This document shows positions 45,288-56,478 of a DNA stretch of 64,000 bases, piece after piece. A program made the position numbers and the translations under genes. This stretch comes from Melieria omissa (lineage: Eukaryota > Arthropoda > Insecta > Diptera > Ulidiidae): positions 22,827,689 through 22,891,688 of the forward strand of contig OZ020270.1 in assembly GCA_963971225.1 (NCBI GenBank), written 5' to 3'. How positions within the stretch are numbered: position 1 is the first letter of the stretch; every line of letters begins with the position of its first letter. A model generated the notes under the pieces. It was given only the letters and a program-made list of their open reading frames with translations, was not told the DNA's origin and searched no databases.

Positions 45288-45919
45288 GCAGGGATACCAA
45301 GTTCAGACAATGCGGCATATAGGCGATCCCTTATCGGGCTATCGAATGCTGCCTTGTAATCGATGAAGAGATGGTGTGTTTCGATTTGATTCTCATGGGT
45401 CTTCTCCATGATTTGGCGTAAAGTGAATATCTGGTCGATGGTGGACTTACCAGGTCTAAAGCCGCACTGATAAGGTCCAATCAGTGCCTTGGCGAGTGGC
45501 TTTAATCTTTCACATAGTACGCTCGTCAGGACCTTGTATGCAATGGGAAGTAGGCTGATACCCCTGTAGTTAGCGCATATTGTTGGGTCGCCTTTCTTCA
45601 GCACAGGACAAAGGGCACTGAGGTTCCAATCGTTGGGCATTCGTTCCTCCAGCCATATGTTGCAAATGAGCTGATACATGCACCCAATCAGCTCACCGCC
45701 ACCGGCCTTGAACAATTCAGCTGGTAGCCCATCCGGCCCTGCAGCTTTGTTGTTCTTGAGTCGCTGGATAGCGACCCGTACCTCGTCATGGCTGGGCGGT
45801 GGCACATCCACACCGTCATCGTCGATTGGTGCCATCTGGACATCTTCACCACTGGCGGAATTGTTCCTTTCGTCGCTTGCGAGCAGCTTGGTGAAGTGCT
45901 CCTTCCACAACCTCAGCAC
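45278..45919 (-). pseudogene. RTE reverse transcriptase N-terminal part
   Basis: The frame contains NNKAAGPDGLPAELFKAGG, CPVLKKGDPTICANYRGIS, PYQCGFRPGKSTIDQIF and LFIDYKAAFDS, the fingers and palm A blocks of RTE-type RT. It ends in LSELGIPA at the boundary of the 44523-45287 insertion. Confidence 0.87.
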
Positions 45920-46239
45920 ACCCTGCGCATCCGTAACCAGATCCCCGTTTTCGTCTCTGCAAGAAGATGCCCCGGGCTTAAATCCTTCCGTGAGACTTTT
46001 TGGAAGAATTTTCGGGCGTCATTCCTGCTCCTGCACTCCTTGATTTCCTCACGCTCGCGCCTTTTTTGCTCCCGTTTCTTGCGTCTAAAAAGGCACCTCT
46101 CCTTCTTCCTCTCCTCCCGGTATTTTTCTGTCATGGCTCGCGTGGCGGCCCACTGCAGGGTCTTCTTGTAGGCAGCATTCTTCACTGCAGTGGAATAAGT
46201 GAGAGTGGGATAAGTGAGCCCATAATCCGCCGATGTCAT
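45913..46239 (-). pseudogene. RTE linker between endonuclease and RT
   Basis: A highly charged segment (KYREERKKERCLFRRKKREQ) links the endonuclease to the RT in this element type. It is in a third frame between the two, so frameshifts lie near 46230 and 45920. Confidence 0.7.
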
Positions 46240-47236
46240 CAGGTGGAGAGGGGGAGCGACCGAGCTGGTTGGAGAGTTGAGCGGAGTAGGCTTCGGCTAC
46301 CCCTTGTGATCGCAGCTTACTGATGTCCAGCTTTCTTCGCAAACTAGGTTGTGCGGTCTTCGCTGCGCAAAGACGCATGCGTACCTTGGCTGCAACAAGG
46401 TAATGGTCCGAGTCGATGTTGGGACCTCGGAACGTGCGCACATCTAGAATGCTAGAAGCATGCCTTCCATCAATCACAATGTGATCAATCTGGTTGCGGG
46501 TTGATTGATCGGGGGATAACCAAGTCGCCTTGTGGATATCGAGGTGCTGGAATCTGGTGCTACTAACTACCATGTTTCGTGCCGCGGCGAAATCGATCAG
46601 CCTCAGACCGTTGTTTGTAGTGGTCGTATGGAGGCTGAACTGCCCGACAGTGGGACCAAATATACCTTCTCGCCCGACCTTTGCATTGAAGTCCCCGAGG
46701 ACGATTTTGACGTCATGGGCCGGGCACCCGCCGTATACGTCCTCGAGCTTCGCATAGAAGGCATCCTTGGCCGCATCGTCCTTCTCTTCCGTCGGGGCGT
46801 GCGCGCAAATTAGGCTGATGCTAAAGTATTTAGCCTTGATGCGGATCGAAGCCAGTCGTTCGTTCACCGGAGTGAACCGAGAGACGTGGTGGCGAAGTCT
46901 CTTACTGACCACAAATCCGCAGCCAAATTCGCGCTTCTCCGCATGGCAGCTGTAGTAGACGTCGCAGTCTGCTCGCTTGGAGCAACCTTGTCCTGTCCAT
47001 CGCATTTCCTGGATGGCGGTGATGTCAGCCTTACACTTTGTGAGGGCTTCCGCCAGTTGGATAGAGGCACCTTCCCTATAGAGGGTCCGGACATTCCAGG
47101 TGCATATCCTCAAATCGTGGTCCTTAAATCGTTTGCTGTGGTCGTCAACATTGTGGGCTCCTTCCGAGGCTTGTTTGCTAGCTTTCATTGGTATTTGATT
47201 TTCCGTGGCGGGCACCAAACCCTGCGCACAACCCAA
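46085..47236 (-). pseudogene. RTE apurinic-like endonuclease
   Basis: The frame reads ICTWNVRTLYREG, ITAIQEMRWTGQG, KIVLGDFNAKVGREG, NQIDHIVIDGRH and NIDSDHYLVAAKV: the ordered catalytic motifs of an AP-like endonuclease. All visible key residues (N, E, D, N, D, H) are present. The last 50 or so residues are out of frame. Confidence 0.87.
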
Positions 47237-47429
47237 ATTTTAAGTCCTGGGGATTGGACTCGCTGCACATTAGTTCACTATTCAGCGGGTGCCAAATAGC
47301 TATCCAGAAGGGCCGCGCGGAGGCTGTGCATCAGCTTGGATTGGACAGGGACAAGGATCGTTCTGGCGTTCGCCAAGTTGAACGCAATCAGAGACTTTAC
47401 CTTGTATGTCCGCTCCCTTCCTTCACCGT

Positions 47430-47682
47430 TTTTTATTAGCCCGTAATAATTTTCCGTCCCGTTCTTTGGAACTTTTTTTACTGCCCACATATAATGCTTG
47501 CTTAAAAGAACTAACATAAGAAAATCTTATATTGTAAATTTATGGTCGCATCATTCGCCATGGAACAATTCAGGTGTAGAATATTTATACTATTTTTAAA
47601 CGTAGGCATTCCTAAATCACATTTTTCATATGACAAAATACTGTCAAAAAATATATGTCTTATTATTTATTTCTTTATTTAA
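47430..47682 (+). mobile_element. Segment A continued (after the RTE)
   Basis: It is the reverse-complement counterpart of 50960-51096 plus 53529-53612. It keeps the uninterrupted TTAA (47508-47511) where the paralogous copy has a 2.4-kb insertion. One strand reads AVKKVPKNGTENYYGLI in both copies, but no family is recognised. Confidence 0.65.
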
Positions 47683-48567
47683 GGGGGTGTTCTGTAGTAA
47701 AATGTTCAAAAAATCGATTTTTTTTTTGCATTTTTCAACAGGTAATGTTGTTATCTATCGTATAAAAAATGGTCTTTGATGAATTCGGACCGGAAAGTCA
47801 TTTGTAAAGGAGGTTTCGTCACGCGCTCCGCCGAATTTCCACAGTACTTTCAGTACTTTCAGTACTTTCCACGCTCACGGCGCGCCGTATTTGGCGGCTT
47901 TCCATCTCTTTTGTTTCAATCTGTAGGTATGAGATTAAAAAGTCCAGGAAGCTGTCAGACATGAGTTGGCAGAGATCGAGGAAGGTTTTTTATACGGCCC
48001 CGGCATCGCCGATTAAATGTAAGTGTGAACATGAAAAAAAAAGTGAACAAAAAACTTTAAACGCGTTTTTCCCGAAACCATGTTTTTCGAACTGGTTCAC
48101 ACGATTACAAATGATGGAGTAGACGGATTTTGATAATTTTTTTTTTAAATGTTTCTAAAAGTTGTCGCTATCGTCCGACGAGCGTTTTTTTTTCGATTTT
48201 GTTATTAGTTAGTGTTAAATAAACTTTTTTCATTTGAAAAAATGGGAAAAAAAAATTTTTACTTTCAAGTCGCGCCATTTTGAGAATTTTGATGAAAAAC
48301 AAAAAAGCTCCCGAGCTTTCCGATTTCCATGTTTCAGACTGAAGCAATCGTGTGAACCGTCAACGCATGTTTTTTTGGAGGGCATCACTTTGCGGCGCTG
48401 CAGTGCAGCAACGAATCAATATTTTTTCAAACCTTATACTGAATTTTGTAGTTAAAAGTATAATACAACATTGAAAAAAAACCGCATAAAAAAAAATTGA
48501 ATAGTTACTTCACAGTAGAATTTCAAAAAACACCTAAGAAAACGAGCTGTTACTACAGAACACCCCC
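47683..48567. mobile_element. piggyBac-like MITE with perfect 18-bp ends
   Basis: Ends GGGGGTGTTCTGTAGTAA are an exact inverted pair, flanked by TTAA (47679-47682 and 48568-48571). The paralogous segment near 50963-50975 reads AAAGCACTAAATAAAG with no insertion. The interior (885 bp) has no transposase. Confidence 0.92.
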
Positions 48568-48661
48568 TTAATGCTTTAGTAGTGCTTTCGACTTAAAGAA
48601 CGGTTTACAGTAAATCGGTACACATATAACGCTCTATATCTCAAGAATTAAAAAAGCTATA

Positions 48662-49887
48662 GGGTAAAAGGTTCGGTTGTGGGCATAGTTCGGTTGTGGG
48701 CACCCCTTCGTATCTCTTGATAGAAAGCAGGCTGGGTTTTTTTGACTAAGGCCATTTGTTCATTATGGAACCACGATCTTTTTGTGCCAAATACTGAGTC
48801 GAACAGACACGCCTGCTTTGTGCTGGGACCATATATATCTTTCTGTGCTTAAAAAAAAAGACACAAATTTTGTTAAACATTTTAAATGGTGTCATAAATC
48901 GAAGTGAATCCATCGAGAAGGCGAGTAAAATGCATTTTTATTTAGTAAATTTATTATACTTTGTGATCCAATATTGATTACAACCAATATGTTTACCCCG
49001 GACAAATTTTTCACTACTTCTCAAAATGGCTGCCAAATTCGGTTGTGGGCACTGCAATTAGTTCGGTTGTGGGCACCCGTCTTTTAGTGATTTGGTAAGT
49101 TTTGGTAAGTTATTTCATCGAAAATGGTCTTCTAACGCATTTTTTGTTGTTTTAGTTATATCTTCCAAGGGTAAATAAAAAAAATCCTCCGATATCTTTT
49201 TTAATGTGCTGGATGTAATTTAACATTGTTCTGCAGATAAGCTAACCACAAAATCGACTGCCGCAGCGTATGCGATTTCCCGAACCACTTTCCAACGCTA
49301 CAAAAAGAAGGTGGAAGAAAATTTCGGAAACATCAAAGCTGTCGACGGTGGTGTTTTCTTCTTTTTCTTCTTTTCGTGGATGTTATCGAATCAGGTTAAC
49401 TGGTATTTCCACCTTCTTCACGTCACAGCACTTGAAGAGTGTTGATCAATTAGGTTGAATTTCATTTTACTTTAGGTCTTCTTCACAGCCCAGGAGAATA
49501 ACTTGGTCACTTCCATTTTGAAATGCAAGTCCATCTAAAGTGTGCCGACATGCGTACCAGCTACTTCACATGCGTGCATTGTGCTTCAAATAATTAAAAC
49601 TTAAAGTTTTTCTATATTCGTGTTGGTTTTTCTTAATATTTCCCCGTTTCCACCAGATTTTCCCGGGGTGCCCACAACCGAACCAAAAAAAAATGTTTGT
49701 TAAAAATGACTACTTTACAAAATTAAAAAAAAAACTTTTCTATTTGACGGAATCGATTTACTTTTGTCATTACTTGTTAGCTAAGGTTTCTAGCTTTCCA
49801 TAGATGTCCATATGTCCGATTAAGATGAACTTGGTAAAAAGTTATGAGCCAAAAACAAAAAGGTGCCCACAACCGAACCTATTCCCC
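48662..49887. mobile_element. pogo/Tc1-like element with GGTTCGGTTGTGGGCA ends
   Basis: TA flanks both ends (48660-48661 and 49888-49889), and the termini share GGTTCGGTTGTGGGCA about 8 bases in. The motif or its core recurs at 48670, 48687, 49040 and 49057 in the plus sense and near 49673 and 49863 in the minus sense. An internal reading LTTKSTAAAYAISRTTFQRY (about 49242-49302) resembles a psq-type helix-turn-helix of pogo transposases. No DDE domain remains. Confidence 0.7.
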
Positions 49888-49974
49888 TACTTAAAGTTTT
49901 TGAGTATAATTAAAGGTAATTTATTTATCTTTCAAATAAGATCAATAAAGGAATTATTTTATTGCATTATATAT

Positions 49975-50175
49975 AAAATTTCGGGTCTACTTTTTGATCG
50001 ACGCCATAAGATTTTGAACAGAAGCTCTACTGACTTTTGCAGCGTAATGGTTCCATTTAAGAAGCATTGAGTCACAATTTTTTATTACAACTCCATTTCT
50101 TTTTGATTTGTATTTAATAATAGTCCAATATTTTTCGATTTTCCGGAGCATGAAGCAATTGGGTGGATTGAACCA
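49975..50175 (-). pseudogene. Tc1/mariner transposase C-terminal fragment
   Basis: The minus strand reads FNPPNCFMLRKIEKYWTIIK, where the final catalytic residue of the family lies in the IEKYW motif, then SRASVQNLMASIKKK. The upstream part is cut by the CCAAAG-family terminus at 50176. Confidence 0.7.
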
Positions 50176-51889
50176 AAGAATATGAAGTAATATAGAACGC
50201 GCGTGGGCACAAAAGTGTTTTCGGTTGCTATGATGCGAGCGGGAAGAGCGAAGCGTAGGCATTTGAAAATGTTAGGTTCATAACATTTTCTGTTAGATTT
50301 CCGTAGGACAACAGCAAAAAGCTATGTTATTGTTCGCAACGGCTTCACTCGTTTACATTGAAATGGTTGTGTTGCAGCGTAGTGTTCGCTCAATCATTTT
50401 TTGCATGTATGTTTCTTGATCTTGTTTGCCGAATCGCAAGCAAAGAGCAAACAACGAACCAAAGCATCGTCATCATCGTTTCAACAAAGATGACTTGGGA
50501 TTCGCTAATGTTTTTGTTGTTGTCGATTATTGTGTGTATGCTTCCTTGTGTTGCCCATTGCCAGGTTTGCTGCCCAAATTGCTATCATATTTCTATCAAT
50601 CGAATCTTTGTGGTGTATGGCTTTTTGATGGCCAACGCTTTGATTGATTTTAAAATTTGGTGGTTGATCCCAATTTAAAATGTTTACAAATATTTTTACG
50701 TGGCGAGTGCGAAATAAAATTATTAGTTTATTATTACAAGTTTGAGAATATGGGAAAACTACGAAAAAAAATTAATTGATGGCTATATTGACTTCAAAAT
50801 TCATAAAAACACTTGAAATCAAAAATAATTAGATACGTGTTTTAATTTTTTTTTTAAATCGAAATCTAACGGACAAAGCAAGGGTTAAAAGATTGTATAG
50901 ACAAGCATAATTTAATAGGTCTATTGACTTTCAATATGTCGAAAGCATTACTAAAGCACTAAATAAAGAAATAAATAATAAGACAAGTATTTTGTCATAT
51001 GAAAAATGTGATTTAGGAATGCCTACGTTTAAAAATAATATAAATGTTCTGAACCTAAATTTACAATATACGATTTTCTTATTTTAGTTCTTTTAACCCT
51101 TATGTGTGTGATGGGGTACCCGGGTACCCAAATCACTTTTTTATCGAAATTTTATACACTTGCGGATAACCTAGAAAGATGAATCTTCATGACAACTCCC
51201 AAAATGGTATTCTGTCTTCATTTTCGGGTGTTTAATTCCATTTATTTTATTTTGGAGGGTGTGGCGCAACATTTTACTTTTTCCCCCCTACCCGTGTGCT
51301 GGGGTACCCGGGTACCCCAATACATTTTATATGGAGTTGCATAGATTTTTCCTGTCAGTAAAACTTTTTAAAGTTAATAATTTGTTATAAAACGATTTTA
51401 TCAACGAGAACAATCACTCAATCGATTTTGAGGAAATTAAAAAAAATGATTTTGGTTATATAAAGATGGTCAGTTTCTATGGAACCCGCAGGCTAGGCGT
51501 CAGAGGCTTCTATTGCTGCGTCGTCAACTGATGGAATATGTTCATCTTCGCCTTCGGAAATGGAAAATTCTTCATCACTTTTACTTTCGTACATTATTTC
51601 TTGAATTTCGGTTGAGATAAATCTTTCACAACGAGCTCTTGCTGAATAAGAACCAGGGGCGTAGCCAGAACTTGGTCATGGGGGCGCGGTTTAAATTTTG
51701 TTTCCAGTTTAGTATTACGAGTTTTTTAAAGTAAAGTGCCCTTTCCCAATAGGGCATTTTGTGGTGGCTTATTTAACTTACTGCATTGGAAATTAAAATT
51801 GTACCCGATTTTTAGTAAACATTTCATGAAATTTGGTGCACTGAAAGCGTTATTGCATCTGAAGTGAAAGTATATTTGTGTCGTCGTAC

Positions 51890-52200
51890 AAAAATGAGCA
51901 TCGAACAAAGATCATATATTAACTTTTGTTTTAAAAATGTTTAAACTTTAACCGAAGCATTTAAATTGATGAACCAAGTTTATAATGATTATAGTTTATA
52001 CCGTGGTGGAGTTCATAAGTGGTAAACGCAATTTAAAAACGATTGTCTGGTCATAAATGATGACCAACGTGTTGGCCAACTGAAATCCGCGATCACCGCA
52101 GATTCCATCAAAACTTGGCGGTAATTCATACAAGATTAGCCAAAATCTTCATTGAAATCCTTAAAATTCGATCAAATCCTCAAATTAACCACAAATTTGA
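51890..52200 (+). pseudogene. mariner-like transposase, N-terminal fragment
   Basis: The plus strand reads LTEAFKLMNQVYNDYSLYRG followed by GVHKW, TQFKND and INDDQRVGQLKSAITADSIK. This is the two-part helix-turn-helix region of mariner-type transposases, with stops. Confidence 0.65.
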
Positions 52201-52740
52201 TAATTTTCAATTATTTAATTTTGTTTAGAAATTTTTTTCATGTTTAAAATTGAATTATGTCATTTTGTACACAAAATACCTACCTGGGTGATCTTAGGCG
52301 CTTTTGCTGCAATTTTGAATAAAACTCACAATAAATTTTTTTGTACGTACCTATGTTAATTATGTGTTCAATAAACCCTCTGGAAAGAAATCTTCTAATA
52401 CTTTTCATAGTCGCAAAATAAATCATAAATCGTTAGGCCTTTTTTCGAAAAACGAACTATCACCAGAGGAAGATCCTAAATATTGAAGTATGAAACAATT
52501 TATATATTACTGTATATTTATTGTTGGTTTTACTCAAAATAGCGGCGGAAGTGCCTGGGGTCATCCGAGTGAACGACATTGGTAAACGACGTATACAAAA
52601 ATCTTTGGTAAGGCGAAGGTTAAGCATATCAATAGCATAAATGTATCGCATTTTAACTGAACATTGGGCCATCTCATCTATCGACACTTGTTTTGATTGT
52701 TTTTTTGTTTACTAAAAGTCGAATTTTAACCATCAACCTC

Positions 52741-52991
52741 CTCGTTTTTACCTGATGCGGCTCGTGCGACTTTCACCTTTTCAAAAAATGCATTTGCCGA
52801 TGAAAAAAAGCGTTTTTAGAACGTACTTAGAAACCATCCAAAAGGCTTGTACCGACATCCTGAAGGACATTTTGGTTGACGAACTAAACTACTCTTTAGA
52901 CATGTTTTTAGATCATACAAATCGCTGTATTGAGCGTAAGCGGGACTATTGGCAAACAAATTTTTTTGTTATTATTCTTTTAAATGTTTAA
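52741..52991 (+). pseudogene. mariner-like transposase, C-terminal fragment
   Basis: The frame reads PFQKMHLPMKKSVFRTYLET, then QKACTDILKDILVDEL and the end CIERKRDYWQTNFF. This resembles the mariner C-terminus (LFPKMK... CI...GDYFE). Most of the catalytic domain between the two fragments is not readable. Confidence 0.6.
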
Positions 52992-54710
52992 AGATGAAAA
53001 GAGATTTTTGCTAATGTGAGAACGTACATACGATGCATATTGATTGAAAATGTTGACAAATTATAGGCTATGGGGGGTTCTGGCACCCAAACCCCCCCTT
53101 TGGCTACGCCCCTGATAAGAACTCATTTCAGAAGTTGCTCACATCTTTCACAATGCAATTGAAACTAATTACTAATGATTAATTAATTTGTTACAAAGTT
53201 CAAATGTAAAAAATTTCCGCGGGGAATGACCTTCCATTGAAATTTACAGCAGCGTATGAATGGTATTTCCCTTTTTATGAAAGCGGGATCCGAAATTGCA
53301 CAAAAATTCATTACTGGAAATTAAAAAACAAGTTTGGAAGTCATTTTTTGTAGCAAGGGAAATCCCAAAATGTACTTTTATATTACTAAGAGCTTTAAAA
53401 CTAAGCAAAAACAGTAAAATTTCTTACAGTGCAAACAAAAAGTGAGAAATTTTCATACAATTTGTACTGGGGTACCCGGGTACCCCATCACACGGGTAAG
53501 GGTGTTTTTTCCAGCACACACACTAATGTTAAGTAAGCATTATATATGGGCAGTAAAAAAAGTTCCAAAGAACGGGACGGAAAATTATTACGGGCTAATA
53601 AAAACGTCTTCCTTTCTTTCTAATTTCCCTTTTTAATTGTCTTTTTTGATTACTTATTATTTATTTTTTATTGCCTGTAGCGATCATATAGGTCACCACG
53701 CCAGCCATATTTTATTTTCTTTTCTATGATTACGCGCACACTACAGTCGACAGTGAGTTCAGGAGCAATATGGAACGCCGTGCACGCTTATAGAAGAAGA
53801 AAAAAAGCCAGCCGCCAGAAAATATAAATCGTTTTACAATTTCAGCATTTCGCCAGCGAAACAACAACAACAACATCACATCGTCCTCAGCTCCCAATCA
53901 TCCCACGCCGCAGCAGTGTGCTAACGCAGACTCGCTGCAGTGAGCGCAACCAAAAGCAAGCCTTCGTATGTTTATTTTCTTTGCTTCTACTCACATGTTA
54001 CGCCGAAGTTACAGAGATTTCTGCTGTTAGTAACAGAGGGTTCTGCTGTCAATAACAGAGGGTACTACCAGCAGTACCCGCCATACAACACGTTTGCTTG
54101 TATGAGATGCGCCTTGTATATTACTTCATATTCTTTGATACAACCAAAGAATATGAAGTGTATAGAAGGCGCATCTGAGCTCAAAAATTCAAATTTTTGT
54201 TTGCGAGCTTCATAGAGCGGGGGGAAGCCACAAAAGGGAAAGAGTGGTGCCAGCAGGAGAGCAAGAGCTTCAGTTTACGCTCATTGACTGTGCGAACTGA
54301 AGCACGCGCTACAACAAACACACATGAAGTGAAAGTACCGCTTCTCCTGTGTACTTTGAGGCGTTGGTGGTTGTTTTGGTCACTCAATAATTTTTTGTGC
54401 AAATTTCGCACAGCAACACCAGCCAGCGCAATGATCGTCGTTTCAACGACGCCATTGTTTGTTGTTGTTGTAGTTTTTATGTGTACACAGCTCGAGAAAA
54501 ATGTAAACAGCTATTCTTTTGTTGTTTTTTTATTGTTTATGTTTTGCATCGCTTGGAACTTCCTTTTTTTAATTTACTGTCACAGCATTCACCAGGAAAT
54601 CTGAAGGAGCAAATAGGTAGCAAATGTCTGTAACCGATTGATAATTTTTATGGAAAATGTTTCACTTAGCGCAGTGAAAAGGTTATCATTTCTTAGTTTT
54701 TGGAAACATA

Positions 54711-56007
54711 ACGTATGGTGAATGAAATCCGAACAAATTTAAAATGAAGCGTGCAAAGCAACCTGTAACTCTTTTCAAAAATTTTAAATTGGCGAAGCAA
54801 GCGTGGTGTTTTATATTTATTTTGTATATTTTTTATGTTTGTCATAAAATAATTAGTCGCGAAAACGTCACTGAACGAAGCACAATGTCGGGAATTGATT
54901 TGTAAATTTTGCGAAAGAAATCCAAACAAAAAGAAAAATGAAAATTTTCACCATTTCAAAGAAATGGGGTTTAAAAAAACTTTTTTATATAATACGATTA
55001 AAGTCATAGAGAATAAAGAAAACATAGAAAGAAAAACGGGTTCTGGGAAAACATGTGTGCTTAATGACTCCAAAGTTCGCGCTCTCCTGAAAGCTGAAAC
55101 GCTGGGTCGAAGTGCAAAATCTTACAGACAGTTAGCCAAAAGATATGAAGTGGGCAAGAATACAATTAAAAAGTATTTACAATTAATGGACATTCAACGC
55201 AAAGCAAAAAAATCGGCTCCATATAATACCCAAAAACAATTAAAAATCATCAAAACCAGATAAAGAAAACTTTCGAAAAGTTATTTTGCACCCAATTCTT
55301 CATATATTTGTGTGATGGACGATGAGTCCTACTTTACGATTGAAGGCAACGAGTGGCAGCAAAAATATTATTTTTGAAAGCACCAGATAAGAACAATTAT
55401 ATACATAAGACTAAGTTCCGAGCGAAGGTTTTGTTGTGGTTGGGTATTAGCGAACGTGGAATCAGCGACCCCGTATTTTTCAAAGGGGGCTTGGCGGTGA
55501 CATCGCAGACTTACAGGGAAAAGTGCATACCGGTGCTTGGAGACTTCATCAATAAGCATCACCGACGGGATAAAATAATTTTTTGGCCAGACCTGGCATC
55601 TGCACATTACGCTGACGCATCTCTCGATGCTTTGAAGGAACGTGGAATTGAATATGTGCTGAAGAACTTAAATCCGCCGAATGTCCTATAATTGCCACCA
55701 ATCGAAAATTTTTGGGCTAAACTTAAGAGGAAGGTTTACAGCAATGCATATCGACCTAAAAATGTAAATTGCTTAATTAATAAAATTAAAAAAGAGCTAC
55801 AAACAATAAATACATTTGGAGTTCAGCAGTCGATGAAGGACCTGCCAAAAAAAGTGCGAAAAGCAAACCGCAATGGAATTGAAACTTTTTTGTAAATTTT
55901 AATTACATATTGAACTTTTTTAATAAAATGTAAAAACAAGCGTTCATCATGTGTTATACCATTTTTTAATTCATTTTGTGTTTGTTCGGATTTCATTCAC
56001 CAAACGT
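54711..56007 (+). mobile_element. Tc1/mariner-type transposon in copy C
   Basis: Termini ACGTATGGTGAATGAAATCC and (reverse complement) ACGTTTGGTGAATGAAATCC are flanked by TA (54709-54710 and 56008-56009). The size of 1297 bp with one transposase frame is typical. Copy B has a different element at this same TA. Confidence 0.9.
54895..55895 (+). pseudogene. Tc1/mariner transposase, probable DD37E type, broken
   Basis: The N-terminal part has helix-turn-helix motifs (ALLKAETLGRSAKSYRQLAK, RYEVGKNTIKKYL). The catalytic region has MDDESYFTIEGNEW (first D), IIFWPDLASAHYA (second D) and LPPIENFWAKLKRK (E). Counting 37 positions from the second D to the E, including the stop, suggests the DD37E group. 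TAA codons at 55261-55263 and 55689-55691 and a frameshift near 55360 inactivate it. Confidence 0.85.
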
Positions 56008-56478
56008 TATGCCACAATTATTATCTATGTTAATTTTTACTCGATTGTCGGAGTTTTGATCTACAAAAGAATTTGTTGTAATAATTGTTGTAATTACTGC
56101 TGAAATAAAATAATAAAAAGACAGTTTCGTCTGTCTCAGCATGTAGTAGGTTTTGATTCATAGAATCCGGTGTATCTTCGAAATTAGTTGTTACACTTGA
56201 CCGAGTACTACTTGAATTTTGTCCCAAAATTGCAAAAGTATTTTCTAATTTATCTTGGTTAAAAAACTTTTTTGTTATAAAACATTTTTGTGGGTTATTG
56301 CTTAATTTTATCAGTGATTAAAAAACAGATTTTAGTTCTAAAAATACAACTTGAATCATCCATACATTTAACATCTTTCAAATAATTAAAAAAATCTTTA
56401 TAAATTTGTACGACTCATTATTCAATTGTAAAGCCGATCTAAAGCAATTATCCGATTGCCCTATTCATGCAATCAAAT

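Larger units (their letters stand above)
39712..47428 (-). mobile_element. RTE-like non-LTR retrotransposon, interrupted twice
   Basis: It reads from about 47428 (5') to 39712 (3', ending in a GTAAGTAAGTAAAAAAA tail). Two DNA elements lie inside: 40719-44477 with a TATTG duplication, and 44523-45287 with a GCAGGGA duplication. Removing them leaves about 3.2 kb, the usual RTE size. The related segment at 53601-53612 shows the uninterrupted sequence (CTAATAAAA joined to ACGTCTTCC), which fixes both ends. Confidence 0.85.
51654..53114. mobile_element. hAT element inside the piggyBac-like element
   Basis: Ends CAGGGGCGTAGCCA are an exact inverted pair, and ATAAGAAC (51646-51653 and 53115-53122) is a perfect 8-bp duplication. 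The interior holds mariner-like fragments rather than a hAT transposase. Confidence 0.9.
51097..53528. mobile_element. piggyBac-like element interrupted by a hAT element
   Basis: TTAA flanks both sides (51093-51096 and 53529-53532). The ends pair imperfectly (CCCTTATGTGTGTGATGG against CATTAGTGTGTGTGCTGG). The paralogous segment at 47508-47511 has a single TTAA, so the insertion is directly supported. The palindrome GGGTACCCGGGTACCC lies near both ends (51114, 51302 and 53466). On the minus strand at about 51650-51490 the reading SKSDEEFSISEGEDEH is an acidic stretch like a piggyBac transposase N-terminus. Confidence 0.82.
50176..54137 (-). mobile_element. CCAAAG-family element G with nested insertions
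   Basis: The left end is CCAAAGAATATGAAGTAATA (50176). The right end, in reverse complement, is CAAAGAATATGAAGTAATAT (54137). About 1.5 kb of its own sequence remains after removing the piggyBac-like insertion 51097-53528. The parts 53609-54137 and 50945-51096 are reverse complements of segment A. No credible protein is encoded. Confidence 0.6.
54144..56478 (-). mobile_element. CCAAAG-family element, copy C, cut by BEL/Pao
   Basis: It starts CCAAAGAATATGAAG at 54144 and is the reverse complement of copy B (54144-54710 against 43912-44477; 56008-56478 against about 41190-41652). The far end lies beyond the BEL/Pao insertion at 56479 and is outside the window. Confidence 0.75.

Noticed and set aside
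53529..53612. A second, internally deleted RTE copy
   Set aside because: The sequence shared with 47430-47511 lies outside the RTE; the joined CTAATAAAA and ACGTCTTCC at 53601-53612 is the empty target site.
39178..54137. A simple large inverted segmental duplication
   Set aside because: Copy B lies inside the RTE that interrupts segment A, whereas copy C lies beside segment G. The order cannot come from one inversion, so separate copies of a repeat family fit better.
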